From Phalacrocorax aristotelis (taxonomy: Eukaryota > Chordata > Aves > Suliformes > Phalacrocoracidae): a stretch of 64,000 nucleotides of DNA. This document shows positions 1 to 10,882 of this stretch, piece by piece (within the stretch, counting starts at the first letter, position 1; every line of letters starts with the position of its first letter). The notes below the pieces were generated by a model. It did not search any database. It was not told the origin of the DNA and saw nothing but the letters and a program-made list of their open reading frames with translations. The translations under genes were made by a program, and so were the position numbers. The DNA lies in contig NC_134286.1 of NCBI RefSeq assembly GCF_949628215.1, positions 2,666,001-2,730,000 on the forward strand. Reading direction: 5' to 3'.

Positions 1-395
1 GCCTTGCTAATTTTTTTTTTAATAACCCTTTGATGTTTGGTTTGTGATTTTGGGGGGTTTCAGGGCCCAATCCTGCGGTTTTGACTTCTGGAAGCGCCGG
101 GGAGCCTTACAGCCTGGGCACACGGTGTCCAGCTGCGACTGGGAAGTCATCACCTCTCTCCCCGCAGAGCTGGACATGCAAATTTTGCTGGGCCCCCTCA
201 GCTAAGTATATCATTTAAATCAAATTATGTCCCTGTGTATCCCGTACCCTTTCTCTGTTATGTTGTGAGGATTTTTATATGTTTTGTTTGTCAGTTTTAC
301 CAAAATATTAGCTATTTTTGTGAAGGAGCACGCAGGGCTCGCAAGCGTTTTTAAAAGTGCTGCTGTTTTGAAATAAAAAGTTTAAAAACGGTTTG
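1..395 (+). other. Possible 3' end of an upstream plus-strand gene (terminal exon plus poly(A) signal)
   Basis: A TTTCAG acceptor-like site ends near position 63 after a T-rich stretch. From there two frames stay open, to a TAA at about 203-205 and to a TAA a little further on. AT-rich sequence follows, with an AATAAA at 372-377, which would give a short 3' UTR. I do not recognise either reading, so no product is named. The pattern could also be chance, since splice-acceptor-like strings and AATAAA are common in AT-rich vertebrate DNA. A spliced cDNA or a protein alignment across the left edge would decide it. Confidence 0.2.
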
Positions 396-3300
396 AGGTA
401 TTTTTTATATTTATTTATATCTGTAACATGTAGACATTGCAAGTCTTATAAAAATTAGAACTTAAATGCAAATTACTGCGCGAGATGATGGATTAGAAAA
501 CTGTCTTGTATAAGTTTGCCCACAGGAGTGTGAGTTTATAATGAACTTTGTAAGTCACTAATGAAACCACTGCTCCAGTTTGACGATGAGGAGAACGAAA
601 TGGGCTCTGTGAGCCCAAAACCGAACCAAGGAGCAGCCACCCCCCTTCACCATGCTCTTCATGTACCCCCATCGTATTCTCTTTCAGGCATCCCTTCCAA
701 ATAAGACAGCCCTACTCTATTTAACCCCACAAGGCGATTTTTGCAGACCGCTACTCCCTCCCCGTGTGTTTTTCCACCTTTTCTGGGTACCCATCGTGGG
801 AAGAGGGGGCCGAAACGCGTGGGCACACCGCGGGCTCGTGCAGTGCTGTAACAACACTTGTTTTTATGTTCTCCATGTTCTCCCTCATAATTCCTCGTGG
901 TCCGTTTGCCTTCCGGCTGCCTCTGAGCTCTATGAAAATGCCGGTGCGGTGATGCCAAGAGCTCCTCAGCAAGTCGTAGTGGGTCTGAGCCCGTTCCTGT
1001 GTGTTTGTAGTGGTCTGCATGATTTTGCATCATCCAAGTTCAGTTTCACTTCTTCTAGTCATTAAATCTCGGGCCTGATTTGCACAAGGGCTTTCAAACT
1101 AGGGTTAAGTAGGTTGACACTTTCATATTTGAGCACTTTTCTGGACCTCTCAAAATGCTGTCCCATACCGGCATTTTGTTCCCCTTATTTATTCGGTTTA
1201 AAGCCTCTTCTAGTGATCTTCCGTTTGGGATGACTTCTCCATCTTATCCCTCATAAAGAAAGGCTTTAACGTGGAAACCTCCATAGATTCCTCTGTAGTA
1301 AACAGTGACCCACACATATCATTTAGTTCTCGTACTTCCCTCATTTAGTGGACACACACATTCTCCTGTAGCCTTCCAGCTTCTTCTCTTTGGGAAAAGT
1401 CTTTCCTCTGATATTCTCAGGAGGTCAGTTTTCAGAATCTCGCTTGTCTTTATTTTTTTGCCCTTAACTTATTAGGACTTGAGATACAGAATGCTAGAAT
1501 ATGTGCTCTCTGACTTCTCCATTTGGAGATGACTTACGTTCTTGGAAGATCCCTTAAAGCTTTTCTTGACTGAAGGACTAATTTAATTTCATCTCTGGTG
1601 AAGTGTTTTTCAACACCTGCAAGTACTTGCCTTTTTGGCTGTTCCCTTTCACTTCTTTTATGCCAAATAAAAGAGTTTTTCTTCAGAGTTTGTCAAGTCC
1701 CTGAGTTCTGCGTGGCTGAGTGCTGGGCTGGTGTCTGGTGGAAAATAACACGCAAGGCCAGGAGGTGTGAGGTGAAGCTGTGGAGGCAAATGGTGGCCAT
1801 AAAGACAGAATCCTTTAAAAGAATTTTGAAGACAGGTCTAGATTTTCCCCAAGGTATTTCTTGTCGCTGGATTATAATGAGATAACTGTGGAAGGCAATT
1901 GCACAGATTGGAGAGGTGAAAAAAGCATCTCCTGTTTATTCCCCACATTCTTTGTTACACCTAAAGAGTCCTGCCATTTTCCTGTGGAGGATCCTCTTCT
2001 CTCTGTGTGTTTTCTGACGTCTCTCTGGGCACCTTTCTCTCTTCTGGTTCTGTGGCAGTCTAGTAGATCGCAGTCTCTTAAATTTTTTTTCCTTTCTTTG
2101 CTCCTTTCTCCTGTCTGGGTGACTTAGTTTGCTACAGGTGACATCTTTCAGTCCTCAACCTCTCTTCCAAACCCTTCTTCCCATCTTGACTCTGTCACTG
2201 CTGCCTCTCGGCTGGCCCGGCCCCCCGTGCCCTTGTGTTTGTGCTTTTGTCTTTGCTGTGACTCTTTCCGAGATGCTTCTGGAACATTTCCTTGGGAGAT
2301 GTGGTGCACCCTTAAATGGGGCATCGAAAAATCCCATTGGGAGCGATGCTAGCCTACTGGCACAAGTGGGTTTTTTCACTGCTGGCTGAGTGCATCAGGT
2401 TCAAGCAAACATCAGAGAAATGCCGGGAGCTGAGCACTGGCGGAGGAATTTAAAGAGCACAGAGACTCATGAGACGCTTCGATACGCTTTAAAGGTCTCG
2501 TCTTTCTTATGAGCATGGGGAAAACCAGCCCATGCTGCAGCACTCCCTCCCTGTTGGGAGAAGAAAGCAACTGGACAAAAACTCTTGCTGAAACGTTCCT
2601 CCTGCAGCACTTTCGTCTCATCCACCCTGCGGGCAAATGGCGTGAGCCGCGGTCGTGTTTGGGGAGGCAGGAGGGCCCGTGCTGCTGCACCAGCACCGTC
2701 CCGGGGGGACGCAGGCGGCCCCGAGCTGGGGACTTCGCTTTGTTCCCTGCAGCCCCACCCTGACGTCAGCCGCAGCTGACTTCTTTGGCTTCTCCAAGCC
2801 AAAAAGGAGATTTTTCACCAACGGCAACAGTCTCCTCCTCATGGTTTAATATCAATTTTGGCAATTTGCACCCACACTCTGAGCTACCTTATCCAGGAAA
2901 TGGCACGGCAGCCCTGAGGTCCAGCCCCATCTGGGGTGGCAGAGCTTGTTTCATTTGACAATATGGATTTAATGAAGAGGCTCCCCGGCACCGGGAACCA
3001 TTTCCCTCGAATAGCTGCAAAATAAATGATGGGACATTTTCCAGTGCAATGCTGCAACCACCCAAAATACCACTATAAAATTTTCAGGCGCAAACCAGAG
3101 TGACTGCATTAAGCAAGGCTTAGGGGGATTAATGAATTAAATTGGTTGCCCCTTCCACCCTTCCCCCAGTCAAAGACGTTAAAAATCTAAATACAAAAAA
3201 GGGTGTTAAAACAACACAATGGGCTTCGCTAAAACCTATAAAAGCAAAGAAACTCATTGTTAAGGCTGTGGCTTTATTCTAGAGCGCTATTGTGTTTAGG

Positions 3301-5346
3301 CGCGGCGTTGCGTTTCAGAGGGTTTTCTATCAGGGAGCTGGAGAGCCGCGGGTAATCTTGTGAACCACAGAAGCTGCCGCGGCCCTAACGCTCCCGGAAT
3401 GGCTCTGCTTCGGTAATTCCCCCGGCGAGGGAGCAGCGCAACGGAACCGCGTACGGCGCAGGACCGTTGCCTCCACGCCGCCGCGCCGTCCTGCCCGCCG
3501 TCGGCGCTCGTCGTTCGCTGCCCGCTGTTCCCAGGGACGGCAGCGTCACGAGCACCCTGCTCGGTTCGGGGGAGAGTCCGTGCGGTGAAAGCTTTCCTTT
3601 AATCCGTGCTGGATTTATCCAGATGCACCAATCTCTGGAAGGCTTACATGGGTCTCAGGTCTTCTACGTGCACGTAGCCTTGACTTGTTAATCAGGAAAT
3701 GGTTTATTCCATATTAAAAAAAAACAAAAAAACAAAAAAAAACGAAAGGAAAAAACCCCAAGCAATCCTTTAAAACTGCTTTGCTTGAGCTGCTCTGCCT
3801 GTGCAGCGGAACGAGCGCCCAGGCTCTCGGCCGTATATATGGTCTGGCACCCATGTAATAGGTTTTAGGCTAATATGTGGCACGCTGTGCCTGCTTTAAT
3901 TAGACGAATTACAGCAAAAAAAAAGCATTTCCAATTTAAATTTAAATATTTTAATATCTTAATGATACGCTTTGTTTAAATATTTATATATAACTATAGA
4001 AAATTAAATATTAATTTCCAATACATTTACAGAACCCATTTCACCCAAATGACCACAGAAATATTTCCTTACCAGGGAATCCCTTTTCTCTGCACCGTTC
4101 TTAACATCATTACAGACCCTCGTATTTAAAGTCTTTATTTTAATACAGTCCTCTTAGTAATAAAATTAATTCATTAGGCTTGGACTAAAGAAAGGAGACA
4201 CCTGTGTAGCAACAAATAGGATTTACAGAGGTTTTAAGCTCTTTGGGGCAAAGGCGGGTTTGCTCTCGCCTGCGTCAGAGCCCGGAGGAGGGCGGCCGCC
4301 GAGCACGCCCGCGCCACAGCCGGGGGAGTGTTGTTAATAAGTGCTAATTAATAAACCCACCGGGTTATCTTCGACCTTCTCAAAGTCTTATTGCAAGGGC
4401 CGGGGAGGAAGGATAAGACCCGGGCAGAGGAGTGCCTCGCCGCGGCCGCGCTCGCCCCGCGCAGCTCTCCGCTCCGACCGTCGGGGCTCCCGCGTCCACC
4501 CCGCGCCTCGGCACGGATCGGCGGTACTTCATTGTGCAGATGGAAGTTTCAAGGTGTTTTGCACCGCCGTGGGACGCCGCGCTCTGGGAAGGGCCTTGGA
4601 TGCAAGGCTAGCCTGGAGGACAACCAAAACCGTAGCGGTTCAAAACCTGAGTAGTATTACTATGGCAACAAAATAACTCACCTTAAAATAAAACGTGCAT
4701 TGGAAAGCAACCTTATTTTTCAGGGAACAGAAAAAAAAGATCCTATTTTGTTTTCATTTTTTAGCTTCCTGAACTTTTCACCTACTACCAGATGCCGATG
4801 CAGATATAAAAAAAAAAAAATTATTTTCCACCAGCAAGAATCGAAACTGAACACAACCAAATCTACAAGAAACTCCCCAAATGATGCCACCAGTGTCGTG
4901 AACTGGGTTAGACGATAACTCCCCGATGCCGGTAGCTTACGTGAAGGAGGTGAGCGGCGTCCCGCCTCGCCTTGGCTCCATCGCAGAGCGGCGCCCAGCA
5001 CGGGACCCGGCGTCCCCGAAGAACCAAGTAGTGCCTCGGCGGGATCTCCTGATAAAGCACACGTGTTTCTGTGGGAGGTGGTTAATGGCCTGAGGTCGTC
5101 TCTGCAATTAACAGGAAGAGCGTGTTGTTCTGGGCTGAAATGAAGGCAGAAAGGGAGCAAACCCTGTAACGATCTGTGCAGGCCTTTTCACCTTCCTTTT
5201 CCTCCCAGGGAGGGTCGGAGATCCCCTCGCTTGCTGACGTGGGTGACCTTCAGTGAAGACGGCATGAAGGGAATCTCTGTGTTTCTTAATAAACGGACAC
5301 AAGAGCGTATCCGAGCGCTTTCTTTGTTGTCTTTCAATGGAGCACT
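396..5346. other. Gene-poor intergenic sequence, no gene recognised
   Basis: Only short scattered open frames occur, none resembling a protein family I know. A GC-rich patch with CpGs lies at about 3290-3560 and another at about 4260-4520. Between them, about 3870-4170 is very AT-rich, with repeated ATTTAAAT and TAATTA-like strings. The unique-looking stretch at about 2870-3320 has the texture of conserved non-coding DNA, but conservation cannot be judged from one sequence. Confidence 0.4.
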
Positions 5347-5687
5347 GCAACGTCACCGCAGCGTCACCGCAGCATCACCGCAGCGTCACCGCAGCATCAC
5401 CGCAGCATCACCGCAGCATCACCGCAGCGTCACCGCAGCGTCACCGCAGCATCACTGCAACATCACTGCAACATCACCGCAATGTTACCGCAGCATCACT
5501 GCAGCATCACTGCAACGTCACTGCAGCATCACTGCAGCGTCACTGCAACGTCACTACAACGTCACCACAGCATCACCGCAGCGTCACCACAACGTCACCG
5601 CAGCGTCACTGCAGCATCACTGCAATGTCACCGCAGCGTCACTGCAGCATCACCGCAGCGTCACCGCAGCGTCACCGCAACGTCACC
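5347..5687. repeat. 11-bp minisatellite, 31 units, GCARCGTCACC
   Basis: Thirty-one consecutive 11-bp units run from 5347 to 5687 with no insertion or deletion; unit starts checked at 5402, 5468, 5523, 5578 and 5677 are all multiples of 11 from 5347. Almost all variation is C/T or G/A at the two CpG sites in the ancestral unit: the central CGTCA is intact in 16 units, CATCA in 13, TGTCA in 1 and TGTTA in 1. The unit junction CACC-G is likewise often CACT-G or CACC-A. A non-CpG A/G change at position 4 also occurs. Because 11 is not a multiple of 3, all three plus frames stay open with an 11-residue period; these are not genes. Confidence 0.97.
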
Positions 5688-5859
5688 GCAGCAGCACGGC
5701 AGCGGTTCAGTCCCTGCCTATTGCATTTCCTCCCCCTCAGAGGAGCACCTTGCACTGATTTCAGTGATTTTCTCCTTGACCTGTCACCTTTTTATAAATA
5801 TATGCTCTGTGTATTTATAGGATATGCCCTATATATTTATATATAAATGCGTCCCCTCT

Positions 5860-6310
5860 CTTTACTTTGCTTACCAGTGCCATATAAGATGCTCTTAGAC
5901 ACCATTCAAAAGCCACGATACATTCACTGCTTCTCCCTTCCCTACTAGGCCAGCTACCCTGTAAAAAAAAAAAATCAGCTTGCTTTCTTGGTATTTCTTC
6001 CTGACAAATCCATGCTGGCTGCTTTCTTATCATTTTATTAATCTCCAGGATCTCTGTATGTTGACTGTTTAATATTTTTTCCCACTACCTTCCCAGATAT
6101 CAGAGTTGGGCTCCTGGTCTGTAATTCCCCGCTCCTCATCCTGGAAGATGGGTGCTGCGTCTGTCCGCTCGAGCCCCCGTCACCTTCGGGTTATGGCGGA
6201 TGATCGCCCGTAGTGACGCCCGTGTCCGGGCAGCGATGCTCCTCGTCCCGCCAGTCCCAGTCCGAGGTGGTGTGTCTCCCGATGCACATCTCCCCTTCAG
6301 AAGTTTCTAC
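5860..6310 (-). mobile_element. Old CR1-type LINE fragment (reverse-transcriptase part), antisense
   Basis: Read on the plus strand, the stretch carries landmarks of antisense CR1 ORF2 that I recognise: GACAAATCCATGCTGGCTG near 6003-6022, then a TTGACTGTTTAATA block near 6060, and the CAGAGTTGGGCTCCTGGTCTG / TGTAATTCCCC block at about 6100-6130. The order and spacing match old CR1/L3-like elements of reptiles and birds. Coding on the minus strand is broken by stops, so it is a dead fragment. The outer limits are approximate, and the homology fades into GC-rich sequence on the right. Confidence 0.75.
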
Positions 6311-9300
6311 TCCGGCTGAGATTTTCGTCTCCCTCGCAGGACATCTCCTGGGAAGCCCTGCATTCCTCCTGGAAAGGAGCCAGCACCTATTTCCCTGTAT
6401 CTCTGCTGTCCTTGGGGTCATCCGTGCGTCTGCAGCGCTTGCCCACTGTGCTGCCGTCGGGCAGCTCGCTCGGCCCCTGCTGACACCGGCTGCGCCCCTT
6501 TCGGGTGTGAGCGAGCAGCTCCTGAGGGTTTCTTCCGCCAGGGGAAGGGAGCGGGACAGATGCTGCAGGGGCTGCCTGAGGTCCTGCACCCAAAGTCCGA
6601 CATCCCTCCGTAAGCGTCTCTTTCCAAGCCAACGCTTTCTCCGCAAGCATTTCTGCCTGTCTTTCCTGGCCCTGCCTTTCTTCTGCAGCTTCCCCGAGAG
6701 GCAGCGGGGCTCTCCCGGCGCACTCAGCTCCGTTCCAGCCAAGCCCGGCCTCGGTGCAAGCCGGTCCCATAAAGAAACCTGGTTGCTGTCCTGTGCCTTT
6801 CCTAAAGGAAAGGTGGGTGGCAGAAGCACCATGTTCAACAAAAATTTAATACCATTGTTAGGAATTTAGAGGGGAACTGCCTCTGGTCTCTACACCCAGA
6901 AGGGGGATGGCTAAGCTAATTGCTCTCCGGGCTCTGCCGATGCAACGGCAAACCAGGAAAGCCAGGAACAAGCTGCGGGTCCTCCCTGGCCGGCAGCATC
7001 CCCGGCTGCCCCCACGGAAGGTTTCTTCTCTTTAACAGACGTTTCTGTGGCGGAGGCTGCCCGTGTTCGTCGGGGAGCACACCTGGTCTGCCTCCGAGGG
7101 CAAGGCTGGCAGCTGAGCTCTGCCTCCGTTCCTGGGTCTTCCCCTTATTTGTCTGGTTTTTAAAAAACCCCCCAATCTCGCACACATTACAATTACAGGG
7201 CAGGTTTTTCAATGTAAGGAGGGAAAAGAAATCGCCGACTTAAACTTCCAATGCATTTTATACGCATTTCTTAATAGCGTGATGTGAGCACCATTTTCAT
7301 GTTTAGCATTAGCCTTAAATTGCACTTGAAATTTGGAGTTAAATCCCCTTTGTATAGTAAATAGGCTTAGTGCGGTGGTGCCAATCAGCCTGCCTGCCCC
7401 CCTCCCTTTCTGGGGGGGGTTATTTTTCAGGAAAAGAAAGAGCCCACTCATCTGACATAATGTACTAAGATTCCCTGCTCCAGTAACTGAAATAAATCGG
7501 GCTATTAAAATCATCATTAGGAGCAGATGTAGGCTGCTTTGGGGACAGCGAGGAGCTGCCGCTGGCTCCCCCCATCTGCTGCTCCGCGCTCAGCCCCGGT
7601 CCTGGGCGCCGCTGCCCGTCAGCTCTGGCTTTATTCCCTTTTCATGAAGAATCAGAAGCACCGTACAAGACAGAAGTTAATATGCATTTGCTGGGGAGTG
7701 GGAAAACCCTATAACTGCTGATAACTAAAAGTTATTCTGACAGATGTGAGATCCAGAGTATCAATATCTGAAGCTCAAGGCAACAAGCAGGGACTAATTA
7801 TCACTAATAATTTTCATGGACATAGTGTTAATCTCATTCAAACAGTCCCAACACCGTTTCCATGTTTGTTCCCTCCAGCCAGGTTGGTTTTGCCATTGTT
7901 TCTGCATTAAATAGGAGCAATGGGTGGGAATTCAGTGGTTTATCTGGGAATACCAAGCTCTCCCAGGCTCTTTTCATCCCGTAAGCATCCCAGCCGGGTT
8001 GGGACCATGGAGATTTAGTCACAGCACTGCTGGTGAAATGTTCCCATTTTTTCATAGTCCTGGCTGATTTTTAAATGGGAGCGAATAACTTTGACCATCT
8101 CTATGTCAGGGAAACCTTGATGGGAATCGCGCTGTGGTGTGGGCAAGGCTGGGCACTGGGACGAGCTGAAGCCGCGCCGGGAGCTCCTAGGTGGGTCAGA
8201 CCCTGGCAGCGAACAGGGGTTGTCCTGTCGGGCTCCTCTCCTGCTTGTCAAAGGCAAAGAGTATTTATGGGGTAAAATATAAAGCCACAGGAAAGCACCA
8301 CAGCCCTGTTTCTGCCCTGCATCAAGCCAGGACTAATCCAGTACAAAAAAGGAATAAAAGCTGTCCGGCATTTCAGCTAGGAAGCAGAGGTCTGGTGACA
8401 TTTGATTTTGAGATCATCCGGATGGTACGCTGCAAGAGGTAGATGTTATTCTGGAACCCACACTTATCCCCAGGGACTTTGCTAATGATTCAGATGGAGG
8501 GATGTGCCTGGTGCTCCAGCGGGTGATGGGAGATCCAGAGCCGCAGCTATTTTAAGCCAAGCAAAAAGGCAGCTGGCGTTATGCAAAACCCAGCCGTTCT
8601 GTGTGCGTTGGGTACGGAGCATCTGACTGTAAATGCATAAATAAGTGCTGAAGGCTCCGTAGAGCCACGATTTTTCCCATTTGTGTGGCAAACTTCAGCC
8701 TGTTCATAAAAACCGAAGAAACCCCAGCACACCCCGGCAGGAATCGCTGGCGGAGGCAGCTGCGTTAAGCGGGTCTGGACTCAGAGGTTTTGCAGTGATG
8801 AGCCACCGCAAAAATAAGTACATTTAAGATAATAAAGGGCTTCCTTGATGCTCCGCTGCTTCACTCAGTTCCTTCCAGGGGAGAATAAGGAGGTTCTCAT
8901 CTCTCCCTCCTCAAAAAGCCGTGGCTCTTCCCTGCTTTCCTGCCCCTTTTCCAAGGTAAATCCAGCTCCTTCTGCAGAGCTCACTGCGATCCTTCTTCAT
9001 CGCAGCCCCTCCGCCGTCCTCCCTGCCCGCCTCGGCGGGCTCCATCCGTGCAGCTCCCCAGGCGCCAGCACGGCCGGCCAGGAGCACGGCGCGTCCCAGT
9101 GCCCTGAACGCCCCGGGCTTTCCAAGCCCGTGGGTGCCCGCGGGAGCAGCCCTGCTCCTGGCTTCCGAATGCTCAGTGTGAACTACAGGTGGGAGCATCC
9201 CCCAGGGTCGGACCGCGATGGTGGGGGAACCAGGACTAACCCAGAGAGGGAAATCAGAGCCTCAGGCTTTTTCCCAGCTGGTGTTTAGGCCTCTCAAACA

Positions 9301-10140
9301 AGTCCTACCTTTTTTTGCCCTCCCTTTGGTTCAGCCCCAAGGCTCGTGGGAGGCCAGCGGGGATGGAGGCGCTGCTGAAGTGTTTCTGTGCTTCCAAGGC
9401 AGCCACCAAGCAACGTGGGCGAGCCCCCCCCGCACGCCAGCTGCAGCCCCCCAGCGCAGTGCCGGCGGCTCGGGACCCCCAGCTTCCCCGGCTGAGCTCC
9501 AGGAGCTTTTGGAAGGCGATTTTTCCAAATGAGCTGGTTTGCTGTCTGGGGAAGGGGTGTGCCTGAAGTTACGGCCTGGGGCGCTGGGGGCTGTAGAAAA
9601 ACTCTCCCCCCTTTGACTCCTCTGCTGCAATTTGCACTTTTATTCTGGAGCAGGAATGACTCTATTCCCCAGCACCTACCCCGCATTCAGAGCCCAGCGA
9701 TAGTTTCTGTAGCAAAGCCCTTTTCCCCGCAGAGCGGGGAGGCGCAGCGGGAAGGCAGGCGGCGGCAGCCCCCGCAGGACGCGGAGCGCAGCTCCGTGCG
9801 GGACCCCAGCGTTGTGTCCGGCGGCGGCCCCCTGTGCGGGACCTGCCCAGCTGCAGCGTTGCCCCTCCGCCACACCGGCCCCAGCACTCGGAGCCAAATC
9901 GTGAGCTCCCGCCAGTCGTGGGGTTTAAGCTGTACTTTGGAAGAAAAAAAAGAATAGAAGTTCAATTCCCTTTCTTATTTGCTTCCTGAGCTTTGGGTAT
10001 ACTCTGCTGTCAGAGTTTCCACTGAAAGCAAGAGGACTATAAACACGGTGTATTTTTTAAGTGGAACCAGAAATCTTTAAGCCAGAAGCTCCCTGAGCTT
10101 TGGCAGGTGTTTCCGACCCTGGGCGAGGGAGCCTGCAGCC
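6311..10140. other. Intergenic sequence without recognised genes
   Basis: Open frames here lie in moderately GC-rich DNA and overlap each other on both strands, as expected by chance. None matches a known family. The stretch around 7200-7520 is AT-balanced, low in repeats and looks unique, so it could be a conserved non-coding element, which one sequence cannot prove. Around 9700-9890 there is a CpG-containing GC-rich patch without an identifiable promoter or exon. Confidence 0.4.
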
Positions 10141-10780
10141 AGGTCATAGAATAGAATAGAGTCATAGGAGAGAATCACAGGATCATTAAGGTTGGAAAAG
10201 ACCTCGAGGATCATCAAGCCCAACCCCCAACCCAGCACCCCCAGGCCTCCTGAGCCATGTGCCACGTCTACAAGGTTTTGAACCCCCCAGGGACGGTGAC
10301 TCCCCCACCTCTCTGGGCAGCCTGTGCCAGGGCCTGACCGCTCTGGCAGGGAAGGCATGTTCCCTCATCTCCAACCCAAACCTCCCCTGGCGCAGCTTGA
10401 GGCCGTTCCCTCTCGTCCTGTCACTGGTGACCTGGGAGCAGAGACCAGCCCCCCCCTCACTCCAGCCCCTCTCAGGCAGCTGCAGAGAGCGAGAAGGGCT
10501 CCCCTCAGCCCCCTCTTCTCCAGGCTAAACCCCCCCAGCCCCCTCAGCCGCCCCCCAGCACACTTGTGCTCCAGACCCTGCCCCAGCCCCGCTGCCCTTC
10601 TCTGGACACGCTCCAGCCCCTCAAGGCCCTTCTTGTCCCGAGGGGCCCAAACCTGAGCCCAGCATTCGAGGTGGGGCCTCCCCAGGGCCGAGCACAGGGG
10701 CCCCATCCCTGCCCGGCTCCTGCTGGCCACACCAGTGCTGACACAAGCCCGGGGGCTGGTGGCCTCCTTGGCCACCTGGG
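10141..10780 (-). mobile_element. CR1 LINE, 3' end, minus orientation
   Basis: The left end carries the CR1 3' tail in reverse complement (repeats of ATAGAAT), followed by the diagnostic GATCATTAAGGTTGGAAAAG / ACCTCGAGGATCATCAAG block. The GC-rich 3' part of the reverse-transcriptase ORF follows in antisense: GGGCAGCCTGTGCCAGGGCCTGACC, the TCCCTCATCTCC block, and the text ending GGTGGCCTCCTTGGCCACCTGGG near 10770. This is the commonest avian retroposon, 5'-truncated as usual. The sequence is close enough to family consensus as I remember it to suggest a relatively young copy. Confidence 0.95.
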
Positions 10781-10785
10781 CAAGA

Positions 10786-10882
10786 GGCCATTTCCTCTTG
10801 TTCTATCACTAGTGAGAGACCTGGGAGAAGAGACCGGCACCCACCTCGCTGTAACCTCCTTTCAGGTAGGTCCTGTCCAGCG
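10786..10882 (-). mobile_element. Second partial CR1 fragment, minus orientation
   Basis: Immediately right of the first CR1, the stretch GAGGCCATTTCCTCTTGTTC through CCTTTCAGGTAGGTC repeats, with divergence, the internal CR1 segment at about 10400-10485 (GAGGCCGTTCCCTCTCGTCC and following). Both are in the same orientation. The pair is best read as a copy inserted beside or into an older copy, or as a partial internal duplication. Confidence 0.8.

Noticed and set aside
5231-5846. Three overlapping plus-strand open frames of 112-175 codons with His/Ser/Thr/Pro repeats
   Set aside because: They are the three frames of the 11-bp minisatellite; an 11-bp unit without stops keeps all frames open, so no protein is implied.
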